DNA from: Streptacidiphilus jiangxiensis
Lineage (GTDB): Bacteria; Actinomycetota; Actinomycetes; Streptomycetales; Streptomycetaceae
Length of the DNA: 64,000 nucleotides
Assembly: GCF_900109465.1 (NCBI RefSeq)
Contig: NZ_FOAZ01000010.1
Coordinates: 1-64,000, forward strand
Direction of reading: 5' to 3'
The notes under the pieces were generated by a model that saw nothing but the letters and a program-made list of their open reading frames with translations, was not told the DNA's origin and did not search any database. Position 1 is the first letter of the stretch; each line of letters opens with the position of its first letter. Both the position numbers and the translations under genes were made by a program. Of this stretch, positions 34,551-43,729 are shown in pieces.

Positions 34551-36297
34551 CCTCGAGCGCGGCGACCTCCTCCTCGGTCGCCGCGCTCACCGGGACGTCG
34601 GGGTGACGGAACCAGGAGCCCTGCACGGCCCACTGGATCAGCATCAGCACGAAGCCGAGCACCAGCGCGCCGATGCCGATGACGGAGACGCCGCCGACCT
34701 TGCCGACCAGCGGCAGGGTCATCGAGGTGTGGCCGTAGTTCGGGTCGGCGTAGACGTCGAAGGCGGCGTAGCAGAAGAAGTAGAGCAGCATGATGCCGCC
34801 GAGCAGCGGCAAGATGCCCTTGAACCACAGGTCGCGGGCGCTGCGCCGGAGCACCTTGCGGAAGTACCAGAAGCAGGCGAACCCGGTGAGGCCGTAGTAG
34901 AAGGCGATGCCGAGGCCGACCGAGGAGATCGAGTCGGACAGGACGTTGCTGCTGATCCGGGTCAGCAGCACGTAGAAGGCGATCGATACCAGGCCCATGG
35001 CGATCGTCGACCAGGTGGGCGTGGCGAAGCGCGGGTGCACCCGGCCGAAGTGGGACGGGATGGCCTTGTGCAGGGCCATGGAGAAGCTGGTGCGGGCGGT
35101 CGGCAGGATCGTGGTCTGGGTGGAGGCCGCGGCCGAGGTCAGCACCATGAAGATGAGCAGCTTGGACAGGAACCAGCCCAGGCCGGTGCTGCCGAAGACC
35201 GCGCTGCCGAGGCCGGAGAGCACGTCCCCGGAGTTGTCCGGATTGGCCAGGCCGATGCCCTTGTCGCCGACGCCCGCGAAGGCCTGGGCGGAGGTGGAGA
35301 CCAGGGCGTAGATCAGCAGCAGCAGGACGGTCGAGATCACGGCCGCCCGCCCGGGGGTGCGGGTCTTGTCGGCGGTCTCCTCGTTGACGGAGACGGCGGT
35401 GTCCCAGCCCCAGTAGATGAAGACCGCGGAGAGGATGCCGGCCGTCAGCGCGCTCGCACTGGGCACGTCGAAGGGGTTGAACCACGAGCCCGAGATGTGG
35501 ATCGAGCTGCCGGGGGCGTTGCTGCCGTAGACCTTGACCAGGGCGGTCACCGAGAACAGCACCAGCATCGCGATCTCGACGCAGAGCAGCACCCGCTGCA
35601 GCGCGGCGGAGATCTCGATGCCGATGTAGCAGATGAAGGTCATCAGGATGATCCAGACGACCCCGGCGATCGTGGTCCACAGGGTGCTGGAGGCCAGTGA
35701 CGCGTGGCCGACCAGCTGGAAGCCGTAGGAGCCGGCGATCTGGGCCAGATTGGCCATGACGATGATGTCGGCGACGATGATGCCCCAGCCGCCCATCCAG
35801 CCGGTGCGCGGCCCGAAGGCCCGTGCCGCCCAGGTGAAGGTGGTGCCGCAGTCCGGGTCGACCGCGTTCATCTCCTTGTACGCGTAGGCGATCAGCAGCA
35901 TCGGGATGAACGCCAGGATGGTGATGATCGGCGCCTGCAGGCCCACCCCGACGACGATCAGACCGAGGGTGGCGGCCAGGCTGTAGGCGGGGGCGGTGGA
36001 GGCCAGGCCGATCGCCACCGAGGAGAAGAGGCCGAGGGCGTTGCCCCGTAGTCCCTTCTCCCCCGAGCCCGACCCGGAGACCTCGCCTGGTGCGACGACG
36101 ATCGTGGCACCGGAGTGGGCACCGGGACCGATGAGGCCGCCGGGACCGTCGTAGTGCTCGGCTCCCCAGGGGCGGCCGGGGCCGGAGGGCTGCTCGGGGC
36201 CCGGCGAGCCGCCCGAGGGGCTCGACTCCGAGCCACCCGAGGAACTCGACTCCGAGCGGCCAGAGGGGCCGTCGGGCGGCGGAACGGACGTACTCAT
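34528..36297 (-). CDS. APC superfamily amino acid permease
   Basis: A 589-residue transporter with about 12 spans. The first 70 residues are hydrophilic and Ser/Gly/Pro-rich, then the core starts with LRGNALGLFSSVAIGLASTAPAYS, typical of the first span of APC permeases, followed by AYKEMNAVDPDCGTTFTW. The ATG at 36297 follows GGAGGG. It imports an amino acid or polyamine; the substrate is unknown. The 3-prime end overlaps the convergent glycosidase gene by 23 bases. It is divergent from the cholesterol oxidase. Confidence 0.92.
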   Translation of the reverse strand: MSTSVPPPDGPSGRSESSSSGGSESSPSGGSPGPEQPSGPGRPWGAEHYDGPGGLIGPGAHSGATIVVAPGEVSGSGSGEKGLRGNALGLFSSVAIGLASTAPAYSLAATLGLIVVGVGLQAPIITILAFIPMLLIAYAYKEMNAVDPDCGTTFTWAARAFGPRTGWMGGWGIIVADIIVMANLAQIAGSYGFQLVGHASLASSTLWTTIAGVVWIILMTFICYIGIEISAALQRVLLCVEIAMLVLFSVTALVKVYGSNAPGSSIHISGSWFNPFDVPSASALTAGILSAVFIYWGWDTAVSVNEETADKTRTPGRAAVISTVLLLLIYALVSTSAQAFAGVGDKGIGLANPDNSGDVLSGLGSAVFGSTGLGWFLSKLLIFMVLTSAAASTQTTILPTARTSFSMALHKAIPSHFGRVHPRFATPTWSTIAMGLVSIAFYVLLTRISSNVLSDSISSVGLGIAFYYGLTGFACFWYFRKVLRRSARDLWFKGILPLLGGIMLLYFFCYAAFDVYADPNYGHTSMTLPLVGKVGGVSVIGIGALVLGFVLMLIQWAVQGSWFRHPDVPVSAATEEEVAALEVRSGPEA

Positions 36298-36440
36298 GTG
36301 ACCCTCCACGCGGACGCGGCACCCGGCCCGTCACGCTCCCGGCGGTCCCCGCCGTGGGCGCTATGGGTCGTTTACGGCTAATCCTCCCCCTCGGGTACCC
36401 CCTTCGCACGAGCGACAGCACGGTCCGCGCCTTGCGTGTC

Positions 36441-36469
36441 TTGACTTCTTCGGCGTCGCGCTCGAATCT
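36441..36469 (+). promoter_or_regulatory. candidate sigma-70-type promoter before cholesterol oxidase
   Basis: TTGACT (36441-36446) and GAATCT (36464-36469) are separated by 17 bases, 187 bases before the oxidase start. The -35 is good and the -10 weak. The 358-base gap 36298-36655 contains no other supported element. Confidence 0.35.
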
Positions 36470-36655
36470 CGGCTCACCCATCGCCACCCGACTGTCCCGC
36501 CGTGCCCGCATCGCCGGCGTGACGCCCGCGCGGGACCGCACCGCCCGGCGCTTTCATCCATCCCTTCCCGCCGTGTGTCGGCGTGCGCCCCCGACCACTC
36601 TCGGCCGCCGCGTCCACACGGCTGTGCTCCCACCCGAGCCGACCGGAGGACAGTC

Positions 36656-38392
36656 ATGGATCAGCACGACCGCGCGCGCCTGTCGCGCCGCGCCTTCCTG
36701 GGCGCGACCGCAGCAGGCGCCGCCCTGGGAGCCGCCTCGTGGACGCCCGCCTTCAGGGTCACTCCCGCGGAGGCGGCCACCGCGGCACCCCCGAACTTCC
36801 CCGCCTCGATCCCCGTCTACCAGCAGGCTTTCCGCAACTGGTCCGGGGAGATCCAGCTCGACCCGACGTGGACCTGCGCGCCGACCACCCCGGCCGACGT
36901 GGTCACCCTCGCCAACTGGGCCTACGCCAACGGCTGGCGGCTGCGCGCCAAGGGCATGGGACACGGCTGGTCGCCGCTGCTGGAGCCGAACGGAGCCACC
37001 GGCAACTTCGTGCTCGTCGACACCACCCAGCACCTGACCAGCGTCACCGTGAACTCCGGCTCCCCCGCCAGCGTCACCGCGCAGGCCGGGATCACCATGA
37101 CGAACCTGCTGACCACCCTGGAGGGCGCGGGCTACGGGCTGACGAACACCCCCGCGCCGGGCGACCTGACCCTCGGTGGCGTCCTCGCGATCGACGGCCA
37201 CGGCACCTCGGTGCCCGCGAACGGCGAGACGCCGATCTCCGGAAAGACCTACGGCACGGTCAGCAACCTGGTCGTCTCGCTGACCGCCGTGGTCTGGGAC
37301 CCGGGCAGCAGCGCCTACGTACTCAAGACCTTCCAGCGCAACGATCCCGACATCGGTGCCTTCCTGGTCAATCTCGGCCGCGCCTTCGTCACCGAGGCCA
37401 CCCTGCGGGTCGGCGCGAACGTGCGGCTGCGCTGTGTCTCGACGTACACCACGCAGGTCACCGACCTGTTCGCGCCGCCGGCCTCGGCCGGATCCAGCTC
37501 GTTCGCGGCGCTGGTGCAGCAGAGCGGACGGGTGGAGACGATCTGGTTCCCGTTCACGACCGTGCCGTGGCTGAAGGTCTGGTCGGTCACGCCGAGCAAG
37601 CCGTGGTTCTCGAAGGAGGTGGACAGCCCGTTCAACTACAGCTTCTCCGACTCGGTCAGCAGCCAGGAGTCGCAGTACATCTCCGACATCGTGGCCGGGG
37701 ACGTGTCGGTGACGCCGACGTTCGAGAACCTGGAGATGAGCATCGTCGGCTCCGGGCTGATCGCCACCGGCACCTGGGACATCTGGGGCTGGGCCAAGAA
37801 CACCACGCTGTACGTGCGCCCGACCACGCTGCAGGTGACCGCGAACGGCTACACCATCCTGTGCCGGCGGGCCGACATCCAGCGCGTGGTCAGCGAGTTC
37901 TACAGCTACCTCGTCGGGCAGCTGAACACGTACAAGGCCGCGGGCCAGTACCCCATGAACGGCCCGTGGGAGGTCCGGGTCACCGGCCTCGACAACGCCG
38001 CCGACTGCGGCGTCCCGGGCGCGGTGGAGCCGCTGCTGAGCGCGGTCAGACCGAGACCGGACCAGCCGCAGTGGGACACGGCGGTCTGGATGGACCTGCT
38101 GACGATCCCCGGCACGCCGCAGTCGCAGCAGTTCTACCGCGAGACCGAGCAGTGGGTGCTCTCCAACTACACCGGCAGCTACGCGGCCGTGCGCGCCGAG
38201 TGGTCCAAGGGCTGGGCCTACTCCGGCTCGGCCTGTTGGGCCGACCCGACCGTGCTGGGCACCACCATCCCGGCCGCCTACCGGGCCGGCCAGCCGACCG
38301 GCGCCAACTGGGACACGGCGCTGTCGACGCTGGACCGGTACGACCCGGGACGGATCTTCTCCAACTCCTTCCTGGATACCCTGCTCCCCTGA
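36656..38392 (+). CDS. secreted type II cholesterol oxidase-like flavoprotein (VAO family)
   Basis: The 578-residue protein has a twin-arginine-like leader (SRRAFLGATAAGAALGAASW) and is probably exported folded through Tat. An FAD-binding PCMH-type domain (about 60-250) includes RLRAKGMGHGWSP, where a histidine is placed for covalent flavin attachment, and NTPAPGDLTLGGVLAIDGHGTSVP; the C-terminal half matches the cholesterol oxidase substrate-binding domain of the Brevibacterium BCO2 type. The length agrees with that family. The ATG at 36656 follows GGAGGA. Oxidation of 3-beta-hydroxysterols to enones is the family reaction; sterol use by this strain is inferred. Confidence 0.9.
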   Translation: MDQHDRARLSRRAFLGATAAGAALGAASWTPAFRVTPAEAATAAPPNFPASIPVYQQAFRNWSGEIQLDPTWTCAPTTPADVVTLANWAYANGWRLRAKGMGHGWSPLLEPNGATGNFVLVDTTQHLTSVTVNSGSPASVTAQAGITMTNLLTTLEGAGYGLTNTPAPGDLTLGGVLAIDGHGTSVPANGETPISGKTYGTVSNLVVSLTAVVWDPGSSAYVLKTFQRNDPDIGAFLVNLGRAFVTEATLRVGANVRLRCVSTYTTQVTDLFAPPASAGSSSFAALVQQSGRVETIWFPFTTVPWLKVWSVTPSKPWFSKEVDSPFNYSFSDSVSSQESQYISDIVAGDVSVTPTFENLEMSIVGSGLIATGTWDIWGWAKNTTLYVRPTTLQVTANGYTILCRRADIQRVVSEFYSYLVGQLNTYKAAGQYPMNGPWEVRVTGLDNAADCGVPGAVEPLLSAVRPRPDQPQWDTAVWMDLLTIPGTPQSQQFYRETEQWVLSNYTGSYAAVRAEWSKGWAYSGSACWADPTVLGTTIPAAYRAGQPTGANWDTALSTLDRYDPGRIFSNSFLDTLLP

Positions 38393-38411
38393 GTTGTCCG
38401 GTACTTCACGG

Positions 38412-39167
38412 GTGGTGCGGGTGAACGCAGTACGGATCGAACGCTCCGGGCCGGTGTGGACGGTGGTCCTCTCCCGCCCGGAGCGGCGCAACGCCGTGGA
38501 CGGCCCCACCGCGGACGCGCTGTACCGCGCGTTCGCGGAGTTCGACGCGGACGAGACCGCGTCGGTGGCCGTCCTGTGGGGAGAGGGCGGCACGTTCTGC
38601 GCGGGCGCCGACCTGAAGGAGGCGGACGGCCCGCAGGGCAACACCCTCTCTCCCGAGGGCCCCGGCCCGATGGGCCCGAGCCGGATGCGGCTCGGCAAGC
38701 CCGTCGTCGCCGCGGTCGCCGGCCACGCGGTGGCCGGCGGACTGGAACTGGCCGTCTGGTGCGACCTGCGCGTGGCGGCCGAGGACGCGGTCTTCGGCGT
38801 CTTCTGCCGCCGCTGGGGCGTCCCGCTGATCGACGGCGGCACGGTCCGCCTGCCGCGCCTGGTCGGCGCGGGCCGCGCGATGGACCTCATCCTCACCGGC
38901 CGCGAGGTCCACGCCGCCGAGGCACTGGCGATCGGACTGGCCGACCGGATCGTCCCCGCCGGGACGGAGCGCGAGGCGGCGGAACAACTGGCCCGCGAGA
39001 TCGCAGGCCTGCCGCAGACCTGCCTGCGCAACGACCGCCTCTCGGCGCTGGAGGCGGAAGGCCTCACCGAGGAGGCGGCGCTGACGAACGAGTTCCGGCA
39101 CGGCATGGCGACGCTCACGGCCGAAGGCCTCCCGGGCGCTGCCGCGTTCCGCGCGCGCGAGCGCTGA
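38412..39167 (+). CDS. crotonase/enoyl-CoA hydratase family protein
   Basis: A protein of about 251 residues from GTG 38412 (GTG 38421 is an alternative). The crotonase pattern is seen: the oxyanion-hole strand GGTFCAGADLK, and GHAVAGGLELAVWCDLRVA, which keeps the first active-site glutamate. In FGVFCRRWGVPLIDGG the second glutamate of true enoyl-CoA hydratases is replaced, so the activity may be a hydrolase, isomerase or decarboxylase. It begins 19 bases after the cholesterol oxidase stop and could be co-transcribed with it. Confidence 0.9.
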   Translation: MVRVNAVRIERSGPVWTVVLSRPERRNAVDGPTADALYRAFAEFDADETASVAVLWGEGGTFCAGADLKEADGPQGNTLSPEGPGPMGPSRMRLGKPVVAAVAGHAVAGGLELAVWCDLRVAAEDAVFGVFCRRWGVPLIDGGTVRLPRLVGAGRAMDLILTGREVHAAEALAIGLADRIVPAGTEREAAEQLAREIAGLPQTCLRNDRLSALEAEGLTEEAALTNEFRHGMATLTAEGLPGAAAFRARER

Positions 39168-39215
39168 ACCCGGGCTCGCGCGCGGCAGGCGGGCGGCACT
39201 GACCGGCTCGCCACG

Positions 39216-39347
39216 CACGCGCCTTGGGCCCCCGCAGGCGTGACGCCACGCCAAGGCGTTCCGGCCTCCGACAGCGGCTCCGACCCCCGCACGGCGGACG
39301 GGCACGGCTGACCAGTCACGCGCCCTGGGCGCCGCAGGCGTGACGCC
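39216..39347. repeat. two direct copies of a 31/32-base palindromic block
   Basis: Copies at 39216-39247 and 39317-39347 share CACGCGCC-TGGGC-CCGCAGGCGTGACGCC; the start and end of each block are partly complementary (CACGC/GCGTG), so each can fold. They fill part of the 308-base gap 39168-39475, which holds no gene; a TAGACT box at 39431-39436 may be the kinase -10. Confidence 0.75.
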
Positions 39348-39475
39348 GCGTGGGGCGGCCGCGTTCCCGTTTCGCTGGGAGGCCGTGGCCGCGCGGCGTC
39401 CCCCGGCGGCGGAGGCGGCGCCGATCGGCCTAGACTCTGCGCCGACGTAGCCGCTGAACTCTCCGGGGGATCCGC

Positions 39476-41818
39476 ATGCAGCCGCTCGAAGCTGACGATC
39501 CAGCAGTCATCGGCCCGTACCGACTCGTCGCGCGCCTCGGGGCCGGCGGGATGGGACGGGTCTACCTCGCGCGCAGCGCCGGCGGCCGGACGGTCGCCGT
39601 GAAGGTTGTGCGCGCCGACCTCGCCGACAATCCCGACTTCCGCGACCGGTTCCGGCGCGAGGTCGCCGCCGCGCAGGCCGTTGATGCCGCGTACACCGCG
39701 CCGGTCGTCGACGCGGACCGCGACTCGGCGACGCCGTGGTTGGCCACGGCGTACGTGCTGGGCCCGTCGCTGACGGAGGCCGTCGTCGAGCACGGGCCGC
39801 TGCCCGAGGAGAGCGTGCGGGCGCTGGGTGCGGTCCTCGCCGAGGCCCTCGCCTCGATCCACGGCGCGGGGCTGATCCACCGGGATCTGAAGCCGTCCAA
39901 CGTGCTGCTGGCGGCGGACGGGCCGCGCGTCATCGACTTCGGCATCGCCCGGGCGTTGGACGGCGCGGGCGCCGCGTTGACCAGCACCGGCGTGGTCGTC
40001 GGCTCGCCGGGCTTCATGTCGCCGGAGCAGGCCTCCGGCAAGAAGGTCGGACCTGAGGGGGACGTGTTCTCCCTCGGCTCCGTGCTCGCCTTCGCCGCGA
40101 CGGGCCACGGGCCGTTCGGGCAGGAGTCCGCGGCGTCGCTGCTCTACCGCGTCGTCCACGAGGAGCCCGACCTCGAGCGCGTGCCGAGCTCGCTGCGCGA
40201 GGCCATCGGCGCCTGCCTGATGAAGGACCCGGCGTCGCGCCCGACGCCGCAGCAACTGCTGCAACTCCTGGCCCCGGACGGCGCCGCCGCCCTGCTGCGG
40301 GGCGGCTGGCTGCCGGGCCAGGTGGCCTCCGGCATCGCCCAGCACGCGGCACGCGTCATGGAGTTGGAGACCCCGGCACCGGTCGTGGCGGGCCAGGACC
40401 CGCGCGCCGCTGCGGGCACGGGCGCCCAGGAGGGCGGCACCGTGATCCTCGGCGCGACGGGCGCAACAGGTGGGTCCGGCGTGGAGAACGGCACCGTCGT
40501 CCTCGGTGGCAGCGGCACCGGGAACGGCGGTGCCGCCGGTGGCGGGGCCACGCCCGTCCCGGCGCCGACCGCAGCGGCCGAGCCGTCGCGGCGCAAGGTG
40601 CTGTACGGCGCGCTCGGCGCCGCGGCCGTCGTGGCTGCCGGTGGTGGTGCCGCGCTCGCGCTGTCGAACGGGAACTCCCCCAAGCCGAAGCCGAACAGCA
40701 ACGACCAGGCTCACGGCTCCGGGAGCCCCGCTCCCCAGCCGAGCCGTCCGCCGGGCGTCGCGCCGACGCCGGTCTGGACCTACCAGGCCAACCAGAAGGT
40801 GGACTGCCCGCCGGTGCTGCTCGGCCACAGCCTGCTGGTCACCGACGAGAGCCTGGTCGCGCTGGACCCGCGCTCGGGTGCCAAGCAGTGGACCGGCCCG
40901 ACCCTGCAGCCTTCCCTCCAGCAGCCGCCGTTCGGATTCGGCGGCGGCTTCGTGGTGACGCTGCCGAGCAACTCCCCGGACACCATCGCGGGCTACGACC
41001 CGTCCAGTGGCGGGCAGAAGTGGTCCGTCGGATCGCCGAAGCAGTACCAGCTGCACAACCTGCTCGGCGTCAACGACCAGGCCGCCTTCATCGACGCGAC
41101 GAAGTACCCGCTGGACGCGAGCGGGAACGTGAACATCATGGGCACCACGGAGGAGCTCGCCCTCGCCGTCGACCTGCACACCCGCAAACTGCTGTGGGAG
41201 CAGAAGCGCAACGTCCAGCCGGGCGCCGGTCAGGACGTGCTGGGCTTCGCGACCGACAAGTACCTCGTCTACACGAACGACAACAACAACGTGGTGGTCA
41301 GGGACGCCGTCTCCGGTGCCCAACTGTGGTCGCAGGACTACGGCCTGAAGGGCTTCCCGAACCCGGAGATGCCGCTGCTCGCGCAGGACACGCTCTACCT
41401 GCCCGGCAACAAGATCGTCGGCTACGGCCTGGCCAAGGGCGACACCGTGATGACGGCGCCGCAACAGGGCACGCTGGGCTACGGCAACCTCGGCTACAAG
41501 GACGGCGTCCTGTACTGCACGCTCGGCCTGGGCACGGTGCTCGCCCTCGACGCGCACACCGGCAGCCAGCTGTGGACCTCGTCGGTCCAACTCAGCCTCG
41601 ACTCCAGCCCGCTGGTGGTCGTGCAGGACACCGTGTTCTGCACGGTCGCGACGGCCACGGGCGGCGACGCCATCGCCGCCCTGGACCGCACCAACGGGCA
41701 CGTGCTGTGGACGTTCACCGACGCCGGCGCCCAGGACGCCGACTGGTGGTGCGCGACGGACGGCACGATGCTCTACGTCGCGCACGACAACCACGTGTAC
41801 GCCCTGCCGTCACGCTGA
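39476..41818 (+). CDS. serine/threonine protein kinase with C-terminal PQQ-like beta-propeller
   Basis: A 780-residue Hanks-type kinase. The kinase domain (13-270) has the loop LGAGGMGRVYLA, the catalytic lysine in VAVKVV, HRDLKPSNVLL and DFGIA, and the activation segment GSPGFMSPEQ. A Gly/Ala/Thr-rich linker (about 300-370) leads to one membrane span (KVLYGALGAAAVVAAGGGAALAL) and an outside PQQ-repeat propeller (about 425-780) with repeated ALD-x-GxxxW blocks. The layout is a receptor kinase that senses an extracellular signal. ATG 39476 follows a GGGGGA site. Its targets are not known. Confidence 0.95.
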   Translation: MQPLEADDPAVIGPYRLVARLGAGGMGRVYLARSAGGRTVAVKVVRADLADNPDFRDRFRREVAAAQAVDAAYTAPVVDADRDSATPWLATAYVLGPSLTEAVVEHGPLPEESVRALGAVLAEALASIHGAGLIHRDLKPSNVLLAADGPRVIDFGIARALDGAGAALTSTGVVVGSPGFMSPEQASGKKVGPEGDVFSLGSVLAFAATGHGPFGQESAASLLYRVVHEEPDLERVPSSLREAIGACLMKDPASRPTPQQLLQLLAPDGAAALLRGGWLPGQVASGIAQHAARVMELETPAPVVAGQDPRAAAGTGAQEGGTVILGATGATGGSGVENGTVVLGGSGTGNGGAAGGGATPVPAPTAAAEPSRRKVLYGALGAAAVVAAGGGAALALSNGNSPKPKPNSNDQAHGSGSPAPQPSRPPGVAPTPVWTYQANQKVDCPPVLLGHSLLVTDESLVALDPRSGAKQWTGPTLQPSLQQPPFGFGGGFVVTLPSNSPDTIAGYDPSSGGQKWSVGSPKQYQLHNLLGVNDQAAFIDATKYPLDASGNVNIMGTTEELALAVDLHTRKLLWEQKRNVQPGAGQDVLGFATDKYLVYTNDNNNVVVRDAVSGAQLWSQDYGLKGFPNPEMPLLAQDTLYLPGNKIVGYGLAKGDTVMTAPQQGTLGYGNLGYKDGVLYCTLGLGTVLALDAHTGSQLWTSSVQLSLDSSPLVVVQDTVFCTVATATGGDAIAALDRTNGHVLWTFTDAGAQDADWWCATDGTMLYVAHDNHVYALPSR

Positions 41819-41838
41819 CGGACGCGGCGCCGCGCGCC

Positions 41839-42462
41839 TCACGGCACCCGCAGCGCCGCCAACTGCTGCTCGAACGGCACCACGTCCGCGAAGGCGTCCC
41901 GGCGCCGGGCGCGGGCGGGTTGCCGCAGCAGCACGGCGGCGAGCTCGTCGGCCGCACGGTCGATGTGCTGTCCGAGGCCGTTCTGCTCGGCCGAGGCCCA
42001 GTCCTCGGAGGCGGCGAAGACCGCCGTGGGCACGACGGCCGCGCGCAGGTAGGCGAAGAGCGGGCGCAGGGCGTGGTCCAGGGCCAGCGAGTGGCGCGCG
42101 GTGCCGCCGGTCGCACCGAGCAGCGCGGGCCTGCCCGCGAGCGCGCCCTGCTCCAGCACGTCGAAGAAGGACTTGAACAGGCCGCTGTAGGAGGCGGAGA
42201 AGATCGGCGTCACCGCGATCACCGCGTCGGCGCCGGTCACCGTCTCGATCGCCTCCCGCAGCGCCGCTCCGGGGAACCCGGTGACCAGGTTGTCGGCGAT
42301 GGGGTGGGCGAGCTCGCGCAGCTCGACGTGCGCGACGCGGACCTCGCGGCCCGCCTCGGCCAGCCGCGCCCGGACCGCCTCACTGAGGCGGTCGGCGAGC
42401 AGACGGGTCGAGGACGGCTGGCTCAGTCCGGCCGAGACGACGGCCAGGGTGACGGATTCCAC
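41839..42462 (-). CDS. CE1759-type NADPH-dependent FMN reductase
   Basis: The 207-residue flavodoxin-like reductase (LAVVSAGLSQPSSTRLLADRL, then TPIFSASYSGLFKSFFDVL for the flavin site) is the usual partner of CE1758-type luciferase-like monooxygenases. It is 34 bases downstream of that gene on the same strand, so it supplies reduced FMN to the oxygenase. Confidence 0.93.
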   Translation of the reverse strand: MESVTLAVVSAGLSQPSSTRLLADRLSEAVRARLAEAGREVRVAHVELRELAHPIADNLVTGFPGAALREAIETVTGADAVIAVTPIFSASYSGLFKSFFDVLEQGALAGRPALLGATGGTARHSLALDHALRPLFAYLRAAVVPTAVFAASEDWASAEQNGLGQHIDRAADELAAVLLRQPARARRRDAFADVVPFEQQLAALRVP

Positions 42463-42496
42463 GGGGTTCTCCTTCGGGCCTTGGTTCGGGCCCTGT

Positions 42497-43609
42497 TCAG
42501 GCCTTGACGGCGTCGGTGTCGGTGTCGGCGGCGGCCGCGGCGACCAGCGAGGCGTGGGTGGGCGCGTCCGGGACGTCCGCCGGGCGGTTCTTGGCGAACT
42601 CGCGGCGCAGCACCGGCACGACCTCCTCGCCGAGCAGGTCGATCTGCTCCAGCACCGTCTTCAGCGGCAGACCGGCGTGGTCGACCAGGAAGAGCTGGCG
42701 TTGGTAGTCGCCGGCGTACTCGCGGAAGCTCAGGGTCTTCTCGACGACCTGCTCGGGCGAGCCGACGGTGAGCGGCGTCTGCGCGCTGAACTCCTCCAGC
42801 GAGGGGCCGTGACCGTAGACGGGCGCGTTGTCGAAGTAGGGGCGGAACTCGCGCACCGCTTCCTGGGAGTTGCGGCGCATGAAGACCTGGCCGCCGAGCC
42901 CGACGATCGCCTGCTCGGGGGTGCCGTGGCCGTAGTGGGCGTAGCGGGTGCGGTAGAGGTCGATCATCCGCTCGGTGTGGTCCTTGGGCCAGAAGATGTT
43001 GTTGTGGAAGAAGCCGTCGCCGTAGTAGGCGGCCTGCTCGGCGATCTCGGGCGACCGGATCGAGCCGTGCCAGACGAACGGCGGCACGCCGTCCAGCGGA
43101 CGCGGCGTCGAGGTGAAGGACTGCAGCGGGGTGCGGAACCGGCCCTCCCAGTCGACGACGTCCTCGCGCCAGAGGCGGCGCAGCAGGGCGTAGTTCTCCA
43201 CGGCCAGCGAGATGCCGTCGCGGATGTCCTTGCCGAACCACGGGTACACCGGGCCGGTGTTACCACGGCCGAGCATCACGTCGACCCGGCCGTCGGCCAG
43301 GTGCTGGAGCATCGCGAAGTCCTCGGCGATCTTCACCGGGTCGTTGGTGGTGATCAGCGTCGTCGAGGTGGACAGGACGATGCGCTCGGTCCTCGCCGCG
43401 ATCCAGCCCAGCATGGTCGTCGGGGAGGAGGGCACGAACGGCGGGTTGTGGTGCTCGCCGGTCGCGAAGACGTCCAGACCGACCTCCTCCGCCTTCTGCG
43501 CGATCGCGACCATGGCCTTGATCCGCTCGCGCTCGCTCGGGGTGCGGCCGGTGGTGGGGTCGGGCGTGACGTCACCGACGGTGAAGATCCCGAACTGCAT
43601 CGTGCTCAC
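42497..43609 (-). CDS. CE1758-type FMN-dependent luciferase-like monooxygenase
   Basis: The 370-residue protein is a bacterial-luciferase-type (LLM) TIM-barrel oxygenase. It begins MQFGIFTVGD, and carries the motifs ATGEHHNPPFVPSSP, TSTTLITTNDPVKIAEDFA and MLGRGNTGPVYPWF seen in the CE1758 subfamily. The substrate is unknown. GTG 43609 has an AGAGGC site; an ATG three codons later is possible. It forms an operon with the FMN reductase and is divergent from the MerR regulator; a palindrome lies between. Confidence 0.93.
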   Translation of the reverse strand: MSTMQFGIFTVGDVTPDPTTGRTPSERERIKAMVAIAQKAEEVGLDVFATGEHHNPPFVPSSPTTMLGWIAARTERIVLSTSTTLITTNDPVKIAEDFAMLQHLADGRVDVMLGRGNTGPVYPWFGKDIRDGISLAVENYALLRRLWREDVVDWEGRFRTPLQSFTSTPRPLDGVPPFVWHGSIRSPEIAEQAAYYGDGFFHNNIFWPKDHTERMIDLYRTRYAHYGHGTPEQAIVGLGGQVFMRRNSQEAVREFRPYFDNAPVYGHGPSLEEFSAQTPLTVGSPEQVVEKTLSFREYAGDYQRQLFLVDHAGLPLKTVLEQIDLLGEEVVPVLRREFAKNRPADVPDAPTHASLVAAAAADTDTDAVKA

Positions 43610-43627
43610 TCGCCTCTCATGGTTGTT

Positions 43628-43641
43628 GTTGAAAATTCAAC
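43628..43641. promoter_or_regulatory. GTTGAA-AA-TTCAAC palindrome, probable operator
   Basis: Perfect 6-base arms flank two A residues, and outer bases extend the symmetry (ATGGTTG/CAACCAT at 43618-43644). It lies 19 bases upstream of the monooxygenase start, between it and the MerR gene; A/T-rich symmetric DNA is rare in this sequence. It most likely binds the MerR product. Confidence 0.65.
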
Positions 43642-43729
43642 CATGCTCCACAACATCTCGCCACTCGCCGCCATTCCCGAGGGTGTGACAGCGATACTGT
43701 TGAGCCCACTGGGCCGGCCGGGAACGGCC

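Noticed and set aside
36554..41794. A minus-strand open frame of 1,746 codons across the cholesterol oxidase, crotonase and kinase genes
   Set aside because: It lies opposite well-conserved genes with recognised motifs; long antisense frames are expected at this G+C content and its product is low-complexity Arg/Gly/Val-rich.
42281..43729. An N-terminal extension of the MerR gene over the luciferase-like operon
   Set aside because: The extension is antisense to the monooxygenase and lacks conservation; MerR proteins begin close to the helix-turn-helix.
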